DNA of 5,006 bases. Origin: Synergistales bacterium (GTDB lineage Bacteria > Synergistota > Synergistia > Synergistales > Thermovirgaceae). Below are positions 1-5,006 of the stretch, piece after piece; positions within the stretch are counted from its first letter, which is position 1; the number at the start of each line of letters is the position of its first letter. The notes beneath the pieces are model-generated. The model was not told where the DNA came from, ran no database searches, and worked only from the letters and a program-made list of their open reading frames with translations. Made by a program: the position numbers and the translations under genes. The stretch spans positions 1-5,006 of the forward strand of contig JAHDOX010000167.1 of NCBI GenBank assembly GCA_018434645.1. Reading direction: 5' to 3'.

Positions 1-729
1 GGAATCGATTTCCGGGTGTGTTTCAGGATCGGGAATATCGATCTTTTCCTTCCCCACGGCCGCGGCAATTTCAAGTATCTGATCGACGATCTTCCGGATT
101 TCCTTCTGTGCCAGTTCCAGGGCATCCACAAGTGTTTCCTCGGAGATCTCGAAGGCTCCGGCTTCGACCATAGTGATGCCGTCTCTGTGGCCGCTCACGA
201 CAAGGTCGAGCGTACTACGCTCAAGCATGCTCTCCGTAGGATTTACTACGAGCTCCCCTTCTATACATCCGACACGTACCGCACCGACAGGTCCGTTCCA
301 GGGTATTTCCGAAATCGCCAGGGCCGCGGACGCGCCGTTGATAGCAAGGATGTTCGGGGGATTTTCCTGGTCGACGGAAAGGGTCGTAACCACCACATGT
401 ACATCATACCTCATGTGTTGAGGGAAAAGAGACCTTATCGACCGGTCTGTCAACCTGGACGTCAATATGGCCGTTTCCGAGGGACGGCCCTCTCGTTTTA
501 TAAAACCACCGGGGATTTTCCCGGCGGAATAGAATCTCTCCTCGTAATCCACAAGCAGGGGGAAAAAGTCGAGACCTTCCCTCGGGGAATCGGTTATGCA
601 TGCCGTTACCAGAACCACCGTATCCCCCATGGTAACCTTTACGGCTCCGTTTGCCTGCTTTGCCAACTTGCCCGTTTCAAATTTCATTACCTCGCCGCCG
701 ATTTCGACGACAAACTCCTCTGACATCAT
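1..729 (-). CDS. pnp: Polyribonucleotide nucleotidyltransferase (PNPase), N-terminal part, cut by the left window edge
   Basis: PNPase degrades RNA 3' to 5' by phosphorolysis, releasing nucleoside diphosphates; it is a cytoplasmic trimer, often part of RNA degradosomes. The reverse complement reads as 243 uninterrupted codons to position 1, about a third of the usual ~700 residues. The visible part covers the first RNase PH-like domain (about 6-215) and the start of the helical linker. Diagnostic segments are AGKIPGGFIKREGRPSE (69-85, the RNA-contacting loop), LSVDQENPPNILAINGASAA (117-136), GPVGAVRVG (146-154) and LDLVVSG near 174-180. The second RNase PH domain, KH and S1 domains lie outside the window. 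Two adjacent ATGs (729 and 726) follow an AGGAGG at 741-736, with spacings of 6 and 9 nt; I chose the outer one but cannot separate them. It lies downstream of rpsO on the same strand, the common bacterial order, but a terminator separates them. Identification is secure. Confidence 0.97.
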   Translation of the reverse strand, partial: MMSEEFVVEIGGEVMKFETGKLAKQANGAVKVTMGDTVVLVTACITDSPREGLDFFPLLVDYEERFYSAGKIPGGFIKREGRPSETAILTSRLTDRSIRSLFPQHMRYDVHVVVTTLSVDQENPPNILAINGASAALAISEIPWNGPVGAVRVGCIEGELVVNPTESMLERSTLDLVVSGHRDGITMVEAGAFEISEETLVDALELAQKEIRKIVDQILEIAAAVGKEKIDIPDPETHPEIDS

Positions 730-735
730 GATGTT

Positions 736-741
736 CCTCCT
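736..741 (-). promoter_or_regulatory. Ribosome binding site of pnp, serving a double ATG
   Basis: On the minus strand AGGAGG precedes ATGATG by 6 nt (first ATG at 729) or 9 nt (second ATG at 726). Both spacings are workable, so the N-terminus may be MM or M. The stretch from the GGAGG to the second ATG is almost identical to the start of the response regulator gene at 1374-1391. Confidence 0.85.
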
Positions 742-787
742 CTTTTTTCATTCCTTTTTTCTATCGTAAAGAGAATATCACAAACAC

Positions 788-823
788 AAGCAAAAAGGAC
801 GAGGGCATCGCCCTCGTCCTTTT
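788..823 (-). terminator. Intrinsic terminator downstream of rpsO, between rpsO and pnp
   Basis: A perfect 14-bp inverted repeat pairs AAAAGGACGAGGGC (793-806) with its complement at 810-823 around a 3-nt loop. Read on the minus strand, the GC-rich 10-bp core is followed by TTTTT (796-792) and then a T/G-rich tail, the form of a rho-independent terminator. It begins 49 nt beyond the rpsO stop. On the plus strand there is also TTTT at 820-823, but no plus-strand gene reads into it. Just upstream on the minus strand, a weaker GCGA/TCGC hairpin (841-829) is also followed by five T's (828-824). In enterobacteria the rpsO-pnp gap likewise has a partial terminator, with read-through supplying pnp mRNA; whether that happens here is not visible. 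Confidence 0.9.
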
Positions 824-872
824 AAAAAGCGACCACTTCGCAAAGCAGCGTCTTCGGGTAATTATCGGGCAC

Positions 873-1139
873 TTAATGGCGAAGCCCGAGACGCTGTATC
901 AACGTACTGTACCTGCTGAAGTCTTTCTCCCGCAGATACTGCAGCAGCCGGCGCCTTTTACCTACCATCTTGAGAAGACCGCGCTGCGAGTGGTAATCCT
1001 TTTTGTGAACCTTTAGATGCTCCGTCAACTCGCGAATCCTTGCGGTCAGTATGGCCACCTGTACTTCCGGCGATCCGGTATCGGCAGGATGTGTCTTGAA
1101 TTCTTCGATGATTTCCTGCTTTTTCCCCTTTTGGATCAT
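873..1139 (-). CDS. rpsO: 30S ribosomal protein S15
   Basis: S15 is a primary binding protein of the central domain of 16S rRNA; it binds the helix 20-22 junction early in 30S assembly and forms a bridge to the 50S subunit. The product is 88 residues, the family's normal size. It carries the family signature nearly intact: [15 protein letters not shown] (21-35), [18 protein letters not shown] (38-55), [12 protein letters not shown] (58-69), and the usual C-terminus ending LGLRH. The frame stays open upstream to a GTG at 1181, but the ATG at 1139 gives the standard MIQKGKK start and has a good Shine-Dalgarno sequence just before it. It is transcribed from a strong promoter at 1217-1245 with a leader of about 70 nt, and ends before a strong terminator. 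S15 represses its own translation in several bacteria, so the leader is a natural place to look for such control. Confidence 0.98.
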   Translation of the reverse strand: MIQKGKKQEIIEEFKTHPADTGSPEVQVAILTARIRELTEHLKVHKKDYHSQRGLLKMVGKRRRLLQYLREKDFSRYSTLIQRLGLRH

Positions 1140-1210
1140 TTCTACCACCTCTTGAAGAAAAATCCCACAACCAAGTTGCACGGCTTAAAGCGCGCGACCG
1201 AGTGGTGGGT
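1140..1210 (-). promoter_or_regulatory. Untranslated leader of rpsO, candidate autoregulatory region
   Basis: The leader between the predicted transcription start and the rpsO ATG has pairing potential. CCCAC at its 5' end (1209-1205) complements GTGGG at 1168-1164, enclosing a smaller CGGT/GCCG stem (1200-1197 with 1184-1181). The overlapping ACCACT (1206-1201) can instead pair with GGTGGT of the ribosome binding site (1149-1144), with one G-U pair. These two pairings share bases, which would allow a switch. S15-binding leaders are known in several bacterial groups with unrelated structures; I cannot match this one to a described class. The boundaries depend on the inferred promoter. Confidence 0.4.
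1145..1152 (-). promoter_or_regulatory. Ribosome binding site of rpsO
   Basis: Minus-strand AGAGGTGG ends 5 nt before the ATG at 1139. It matches the anti-Shine-Dalgarno complement AGGAGGTG with one mismatch. It decides the start in favour of the 88-residue product over the in-frame GTG at 1181. Its GGTGGT portion can also pair with the 5' end of the predicted leader (see findings). Confidence 0.85.
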
Positions 1211-1216
1211 GAAGGT

Positions 1217-1245
1217 ATTATACCATCCTCCAGGTTGATGGGCAA
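1217..1245 (-). promoter_or_regulatory. Sigma-70-type promoter for rpsO, extended -10
   Basis: On the minus strand TTGCCC (1245-1240) lies 17 nt upstream of a consensus TATAAT (1222-1217). The -10 is preceded by TGG, so it is also of the extended TGn type. The predicted start of transcription is near 1210, giving a leader of about 70 nt before the rpsO ATG at 1139. The perfect -10, TGn and ideal spacing make up for the 4-of-6 -35 match. Confidence 0.82.
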
Positions 1246-1303
1246 AAAGACTTTTTCGCCTGTTTTCTTTCGATTGAACGATAAGATTCCGATCATTCTG
1301 CAC

Positions 1304-1333
1304 TCGACATTTTCTTAATTATATGCTTATATT
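1304..1333 (+). promoter_or_regulatory. Candidate promoter for the two-component operon
   Basis: TCGACA (1304-1309, five of six to TTGACA) is followed after 18 nt by TATATT (1328-1333, five of six to TATAAT), within a very A/T-rich stretch from 1310 to 1345. Transcription would start near 1340, leaving a leader of about 46 nt before the response regulator ATG. It diverges from the rpsO promoter, with about 130 bp between the predicted start sites. Several overlapping TTATAT-like hexamers in this stretch make the exact -10 uncertain. Confidence 0.45.
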
Positions 1334-1373
1334 GTTAATAATAAAGGCGAAACAGCCGGAATTCCAAGCGTTT

Positions 1374-1379
1374 GGAGGG
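1374..1379 (+). promoter_or_regulatory. Ribosome binding site of the response regulator, serving a double ATG
   Basis: GGAGGG lies 6 nt before the ATG at 1386 and 9 nt before the adjacent ATG at 1389. It rules out the upstream in-frame ATG at 1323, which has no such site and would add 21 residues outside the receiver fold. Confidence 0.85.
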
Positions 1380-1385
1380 AACATC

Positions 1386-2069
1386 ATGATGAAAATACTA
1401 ATCATCGAGGATAACAAGGATCTTGTACAAGTCCTTGCGGAAGGTTTCGAAGAAAACGGGTTCTTCGTCGAAAGCGCCTACGACGGCACACAAGGATTGG
1501 ACAAAATCAGAACCAATGATTACGACTGCGTAGTGCTGGATGTCATGCTCCCTGGAATCGACGGGTACGAGGTAGTGGAAAGAGTCAGGGGAATCGGCAA
1601 GGACACTCCAATAATCATACTGACGGCAAAAGACACCATCGAAGACCGCGTCGAAGGTCTGAACAGGGGCGCCGACGACTATCTGGTCAAACCCTTCGAC
1701 TTCAGGGAACTTCTTGCAAGGATCAACGCATTGATCCGTCGCAGGGCGGAACACAAAAGGCCCTTGCTCAAATGCGGCCCCCTTGTGCTCGATCCTGTTG
1801 CGCGGGAGTGCACCGTGGATGGTGAAAACATACCATTGAGAAGACGTGAATTCGACATCCTCGAACTCCTTTTGCGTTACGAGAACCAGGTATTCACCAG
1901 GGATCGTATAATCGCCCATGTCTGGCAAAAGGAATATGACGGAACAAGCAACGTAGTGGATGTCCACGTCAAATACCTCAGAGACAAGCTTCGTCCCTAT
2001 AACCTGGATACCGTCGTAGTAACCGTTCGCGGCGTTGGATACAAAGTGACCTGCCCGAACTACGAGTAA
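1386..2069 (+). CDS. OmpR/PhoB-family DNA-binding response regulator
   Basis: This is a cytoplasmic transcription regulator activated by phosphorylation from its partner kinase. The product is 227 residues, typical of the family. Counting from the second Met, the receiver domain (1-115) has the acidic pair E7/D8, phospho-acceptor D51 in VVLDVMLPGIDG, T79 in IILTAKD and K101 in DDYLVKPFD, so all phosphotransfer residues are present. After a short linker, a winged-helix domain (about 130-222) shows LRRREFDILELLL, VDVHVKYLRDKL in the recognition helix region, and the closing wing VVTVRGVGYKV. The gene is 28 bp upstream of a histidine kinase on the same strand, so the two form a cognate pair. General resemblance is to CusR/QseB-like regulators, but the target and signal cannot be read from sequence, so no symbol is given. 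The convergent HtrA-type protease hints at envelope stress. Confidence 0.95.
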   Translation: MMKILIIEDNKDLVQVLAEGFEENGFFVESAYDGTQGLDKIRTNDYDCVVLDVMLPGIDGYEVVERVRGIGKDTPIIILTAKDTIEDRVEGLNRGADDYLVKPFDFRELLARINALIRRRAEHKRPLLKCGPLVLDPVARECTVDGENIPLRRREFDILELLLRYENQVFTRDRIIAHVWQKEYDGTSNVVDVHVKYLRDKLRPYNLDTVVVTVRGVGYKVTCPNYE

Positions 2070-2078
2070 CCCTTGTTC

Positions 2079-2100
2079 AGGAGGAGAATTCTCCGAGGTG
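2079..2100 (+). promoter_or_regulatory. Ribosome binding site and GTG start of the histidine kinase, overlapped by a 12-bp palindrome
   Basis: AGGAGGAG (2079-2086) lies 11 nt before a GTG at 2098, a slightly long spacing. Part of it belongs to the perfect palindrome GGAGAATTCTCC (2083-2094), which could fold as a 4-bp GGAG/CTCC stem with an AATT loop and partly mask the site. The weak GTG, long spacing and palindrome together would lower kinase translation relative to the regulator. No in-frame ATG occurs before codon 34, which lies inside the first membrane segment, so GTG is the best start. Confidence 0.6.
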
Positions 2101-3630
2101 TCAAAAAACGGGCGAAAGGGTACGTCAGCGTTTCGAAAAGAGCGGAGATGGTCTCCACTTCGCTCTTTTCGCTTTCGAATACTGTTTTTTACGTCTATGT
2201 CGGTTTTCGCCGTCGTTTTCATTTTCTCCATCGCGATTTTCTTTTTTTTCACATGGACTGAACTGGAACAACTTGACAAAGAACAGGACCGTACACTGGG
2301 TTTTTTCGCAGAACAAATAGCAAAATCGGGCCAATTTTACCTTGACGGCCCTGAGTACGAAAAACTTCAAAGAACCATTAAAAGGCGAAACGCGGATTTA
2401 CAGGTATACAGGTCTGACTTGCGGTTTTTCGACGATGTGTCATGGGCCGTAAACGGCTTTGCTCCTCTTCCTCAAACTCTGCTGCGGTCCATTATCGAGA
2501 AGGGGCCCGCGAAACAATGCACGATCGACCTCTCCGGCATGGGAATCCTGCCTGAGACATTCTGGTTGTCGCCTTTTTCTCTAAAAGCAGACAGGGTAAC
2601 CCTTAGGGTTGCATGGAAACTTTTAAACCTTGAAGCTGGTGAATACTACCTTTTTTCCCTGGTGCCTCTTGACGCCTTGCTTGCTTCTCGAAGCTCCCTG
2701 CTAAAAACGATCCTTATGATGATGGGGGTTGCGGCACTTCTTTCTGCAGGAGCAGGCTATCTGACGGCCAAAAGGAGTACCAGACCCCTTGAACTGATAA
2801 ACAAGGCAATCTCCAAAATTTCCATAGACAACATGAAACTGGATATTTCAATTCACGACTCCGACGGGGAAATCCGCGAGACAGTGCTGCTTATCGACAG
2901 AATGTTGGAGGACCTGTCGAAATCCATACGCCGGCTTCAGCAGTTTACCGCCGACGCCAGCCATGAACTCCGGACCCCTTTAGCTGTAATGAAAGGCATT
3001 GTAGAGGTAGCCCTTCTGAAGGACCGGGGAAAAGAATATTACGTCGGAAAGCTGCAGGAACTGGCTTTTCAGATTGAAGCCATGCAGGCTTTGGTAGGCG
3101 CATTGTTGGAACTGGCGCGACTTGATGCCTTCGAACGGCTCGAACACAAAGACTCCGTTGAACTACTTATAGTAGCCGATGAGGCGGCCACCATAGCGGA
3201 ACCCTTGATAAGGCAAAAAGGGCAACACCTCGAAAAGGAACTTTCCCCGGCCCCGACCCGCGGATGGGAAGCGCTTTTAATCAGACTTGTTTCCAACCTG
3301 ATCGACAACGCAGTCAAATACACTCCCGAAGGAGGAAAAATAACGATCAGAACCTACACCGATGAAATACACAAAGAAGCCGTTCTCGAAGTATCCGACA
3401 CCGGAAAGGGAATGTCCGAAGACGAAATAACCCACTGTTTCGAGAGGTTCTGGCGCGCGGAAAGTTCCCGTACGAGCGTCGGTTATGGACTCGGCCTTTC
3501 TCTGGTTCTCAGGATTGCGGAACTTCACGAAGGACGGCTCGAGATAAAATCCGGACCCGTAAGGGGGACACTATTCTGCGTAAGGTTCCGGCTTGATGAA
3601 CAGATACCCGGAACCTATGGGGAACCCTGA
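2098..3630 (+). CDS. Membrane sensor histidine kinase, HAMP/HisKA/HATPase_c type
   Basis: This inner-membrane kinase is the likely partner of the response regulator just upstream. The product is 510 residues. It has a basic N-terminal tail (1-27), membrane segment 1 (about 28-52), an extracytoplasmic sensor of about 147 residues (53-200) and membrane segment 2 (about 201-223). A HAMP linker (about 224-277) follows, then the dimerisation/phospho-acceptor domain with FTADASHELRTPLAV (phospho-acceptor H289, followed by the E-x-x-T phosphatase motif E290/T293). The ATP-binding domain has the N box LVSNLIDNAVKYTP (N400, N404), G1 box DTGKGM (434-439), F box ERFWRAE (449-455) and G2 box GYGLGLSL (462-469). 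All catalytic motifs are intact. I do not recognise the sensor region; it has a single cysteine (C141). The start is a GTG, and the codons for residues 13-25 carry a strong inverted repeat. The signal is unknown. Confidence 0.95.
   Translation: MSKNGRKGTSAFRKERRWSPLRSFRFRILFFTSMSVFAVVFIFSIAIFFFFTWTELEQLDKEQDRTLGFFAEQIAKSGQFYLDGPEYEKLQRTIKRRNADLQVYRSDLRFFDDVSWAVNGFAPLPQTLLRSIIEKGPAKQCTIDLSGMGILPETFWLSPFSLKADRVTLRVAWKLLNLEAGEYYLFSLVPLDALLASRSSLLKTILMMMGVAALLSAGAGYLTAKRSTRPLELINKAISKISIDNMKLDISIHDSDGEIRETVLLIDRMLEDLSKSIRRLQQFTADASHELRTPLAVMKGIVEVALLKDRGKEYYVGKLQELAFQIEAMQALVGALLELARLDAFERLEHKDSVELLIVADEAATIAEPLIRQKGQHLEKELSPAPTRGWEALLIRLVSNLIDNAVKYTPEGGKITIRTYTDEIHKEAVLEVSDTGKGMSEDEITHCFERFWRAESSRTSVGYGLGLSLVLRIAELHEGRLEIKSGPVRGTLFCVRFRLDEQIPGTYGEP
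2134..2171 (+). repeat. Strong inverted repeat within the first codons of the kinase gene
   Basis: CGAAAAGAGCG (2134-2144) is perfectly repeated in inverse at 2161-2171, an 11-bp stem. The 16 nt between them contain a second potential stem, GGAGA (2144-2148) with TCTCC (2152-2156), sharing one base with the outer arm. The right arm ends CTCTTTTCG and is followed by more T-rich sequence, so the structure looks partly like an intrinsic terminator even though it lies in the reading frame (residues 13-25, a basic segment before membrane segment 1). It may attenuate kinase expression, stabilise an mRNA end, or be a chance arrangement. Confidence 0.6.
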
Positions 3631-3639
3631 CCCGAAGGC

Positions 3640-3680
3640 AAAAAATAAAGGGGCGGAATGCTGCGATCCGTCCCGCCCCT
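3640..3680 (-). terminator. Intrinsic terminator of the htrA-like gene, in a convergent gap
   Basis: An 8-bp perfect GC-rich stem pairs AGGGGCGG (3649-3656) with CCGCCCCT (3673-3680) around a 16-nt loop. Read on the minus strand it is followed by TTTATTTTTT (3649-3640), a good U-tract. It begins 24 nt beyond the stop codon of the protease gene. In the plus direction the same stem lies 18 nt after the kinase stop but is followed by GGAAACCTGG, with no T run. It is therefore clearly suited to the minus-strand gene and at best weak for the kinase operon. Confidence 0.82.
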
Positions 3681-3704
3681 GGAAACCTGGATGTTACATC
3701 TTGC

Positions 3705-5006
3705 TCATATTCTAAGCGAAACGAAGAAAGTCCTTCCCTCCCGCATGACCAAAAGAACCACGGAATTTTTTACCTTCCCGACGGCATTTTCCCATGCCTT
3801 CAAGTCGTCCACCGGCACGCCATTGACCTCGAGGATCACGTCGCCGGGCCTTAGCCCGATCCTGTCTGATGGAGAACCAGGCTCTATATCGACTACGGCT
3901 ACCCCTTTCCCGGATGGGGCGCCTGCCTTGCTCCTGATTTCCGGGGTGACGGGCCCTACACTCAGGCCCAGTCTTTTTTCCATTTCTTTCTGTGACTGTT
4001 TGCTTTCTTCCGGCTGGCCGGGCACACTGCCCAAAACTACATCTATCTTGAGCTGCTTTCCTTCACGAATCAACGTAATCCTGACCTTGTCGCCCTCCAG
4101 ACGGCTCCGGACCTTGAGAGAGAGGTCGGTGTGATCTTCGATCTTTTCGCCGTCCATGGCAATAATGACGTCTCCTCGACGTATACCGGCCTTTGCGGCG
4201 GGCGAGTCAGGGATTACATCGCTGACGACCGCCCCATATTCCCCTTCAATACCGTAGGCCTCGGCAAATTCGGGAGTCAGGGGTTGTATGTAAACTCCGA
4301 GCCAACCGCGCCTCACGGTTCCATACTTGAGAAGGTCATCCAGTACCTGCCTGGCCATGTTCACTGGGACGGCAAAACCTATGCCCTGGGCGTAAGGTAT
4401 GATAGCGGTATTGATCCCCACGACCTTGCCTTCCAGATTGAGGAGCGGTCCGCCGCTGTTTCCGGGGTTGATCGCCGCATCTGTCTGCAGGAATCCGTCG
4501 AAGTTTAGGTTCCTGGCGCGGACTGAACGGTTTTTCGCCGAGAGCACGCCGACGGTGACGGAGCTTTCGAAACCATAGGGGTTTCCTATAGCTATCACCC
4601 ATTCACCAACCCGAAGGGCGTCGGAATCGCCAAGTTCTATGACTGGAAGACCTGTTTCGTCTATTTTTATGACGGCCAGGTCGAAGGTCGGGTCGGTCCC
4701 CACCACGTCAGCCGGGTATGACCTTCCGTTTGATAAGGTCACTTCTATCTTGTCGGCATCGGCGACGACATGGTTGTTCGTCAGGATGTAACCGTCACTG
4801 CTGACAATAAAACCAGACCCTTTCCCTTTCATGGGAATAATCCTCGAAAACCGTTCGAACTGGTCACCGAAAAATTCCCTGAAGAAGGGATCGTCGGGAA
4901 AGGGGCTGAAGGATTGCCTGACCAGCGTTTCTGTATCTATGTTGACCACCGCCGGAGATGCTTTTTCGACTATATCTGCCACAGGGTTTCCCGTGATTAC
5001 ATCGAC
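3705..5006 (-). CDS. HtrA/DegP-family periplasmic serine protease with two PDZ domains, 5' end cut by the right window edge
   Basis: This trypsin-like protease/chaperone degrades misfolded proteins in the cell envelope and forms trimers or larger cages. The frame is open to the window edge, giving 433 visible residues; the missing start should encode a signal peptide or membrane anchor. Counting visible residues, the region NPVADIVEKASPAVVNI (7-23) leads into a Phe-rich LA-loop segment (about 33-54) as in DegP/DegQ. The catalytic triad is H79 (ILTNNHVV), D109 (FDLAVIKI) and S184 (NPGNSGGPL). PDZ1 spans about 234-326, beginning at GWLGV, followed by a charged linker and PDZ2 at about 345-433, ending VSLRI. 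All active residues are present. A GTG lies in frame at 4982, but homologous protease sequence continues upstream of it, so it is not the start. The gene converges on a two-component operon. degP, degQ and htrA cannot be told apart here, so no symbol is given. Confidence 0.95.
   Translation of the reverse strand, partial: VDVITGNPVADIVEKASPAVVNIDTETLVRQSFSPFPDDPFFREFFGDQFERFSRIIPMKGKGSGFIVSSDGYILTNNHVVADADKIEVTLSNGRSYPADVVGTDPTFDLAVIKIDETGLPVIELGDSDALRVGEWVIAIGNPYGFESSVTVGVLSAKNRSVRARNLNFDGFLQTDAAINPGNSGGPLLNLEGKVVGINTAIIPYAQGIGFAVPVNMARQVLDDLLKYGTVRRGWLGVYIQPLTPEFAEAYGIEGEYGAVVSDVIPDSPAAKAGIRRGDVIIAMDGEKIEDHTDLSLKVRSRLEGDKVRITLIREGKQLKIDVVLGSVPGQPEESKQSQKEMEKRLGLSVGPVTPEIRSKAGAPSGKGVAVVDIEPGSPSDRIGLRPGDVILEVNGVPVDDLKAWENAVGKVKNSVVLLVMREGRTFFVSLRI

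Noticed and set aside
16..723. Plus-strand open frame of 235 codons opposite pnp
   Set aside because: The minus strand encodes an unmistakable PNPase over the same bases; the plus product resembles no family and has no good ribosome binding site.
677..751. Possible 24-residue upstream ORF on the minus strand overlapping the pnp start in another frame
   Set aside because: Its ATG at 751 has only a poorly spaced AAGG before it, and the frame runs through the pnp ribosome binding site by chance; nothing supports translation.
760..790. Promoter for pnp using TACGAT as -10
   Set aside because: The best -35 partner is TTGCTT at 19 nt; both elements and the spacing are poor, so it is not listed as a feature.
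1140..1181. GTG at 1181 as a start for a 102-residue S15
   Set aside because: S15 proteins are 88-89 residues and begin exactly where the ATG at 1139 with its strong ribosome binding site places the start.
1323..1385. Upstream in-frame ATG giving the response regulator 21 extra residues
   Set aside because: No ribosome binding site precedes 1323, it lies within the predicted -10 region, and the receiver fold begins normally at MKILIIED just after GGAGGG.
2197..2199. ATG at codon 34 as the kinase start, which would put the 2134-2171 hairpin in the leader
   Set aside because: There is no ribosome binding site before it, and starting there would cut off the first residues of membrane segment 1 and its basic flank.
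1398..2279. Long minus-strand open frame (293 codons) opposite the response regulator
   Set aside because: It lies almost wholly antisense to a gene with a clear family match, has low-complexity ends and no recognisable domain; it is a by-product of the codon pattern of the real gene.
4980..4982. GTG at 4982 as the start of the protease
   Set aside because: The preceding visible codons (VDVITGNP) continue normal HtrA mature-domain sequence to the window edge, and no signal peptide or ribosome binding site lies near this GTG.

Overview
This is an ordinary-looking bacterial chromosomal segment with five protein genes, two of them cut by the window edges. The products are PNPase, ribosomal protein S15, an OmpR-type response regulator, a sensor histidine kinase and an HtrA/DegP-type serine protease. 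The sequence itself does not fix the taxon. Balanced base composition, purine-rich AGGAGG ribosome binding sites, mixed AGR/CGN arginine codons and the general look of S15, PNPase and HtrA suggest an anaerobic lineage such as Synergistota or a Firmicutes-like group. That is an impression from memory and held with low confidence.

Layout: positions 1-729 (minus) hold the first 243 codons of pnp. Upstream of it on the same strand lies rpsO (873-1139), separated by a 143-bp gap that contains a strong intrinsic terminator facing pnp. A 246-bp divergent intergenic region (1140-1385) holds a very good extended -10 promoter for rpsO, with a leader of about 70 nt, and a weaker candidate promoter for the two-component operon on the plus strand. 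The response regulator (1386-2069) and histidine kinase (2098-3630) form a two-gene operon with a 28-bp gap. A 74-bp convergent intergenic region with a terminator hairpin follows. The minus-strand htrA-like gene (3705-5006) runs off the right edge and lacks only its N-terminus, where the signal sequence is expected.

Functionally, rpsO-pnp is a conserved translation and RNA-turnover neighbourhood. The two-component system lies tail to tail with an envelope serine protease. In several bacteria comparable pairs (CpxAR-degP, CssRS-htrA/htrB, CiaRH-htrA) link envelope stress to HtrA synthesis, so an envelope-stress role is a reasonable but unproven inference.

I do not see an undescribed system, mobile element, CRISPR array, tRNA or rRNA. 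The items worth a second look are regulatory: alternative pairings in the rpsO leader, a strong hairpin inside the first codons of the kinase gene, a palindrome over the kinase ribosome binding site, and near-identical double-ATG start regions on pnp and the response regulator.
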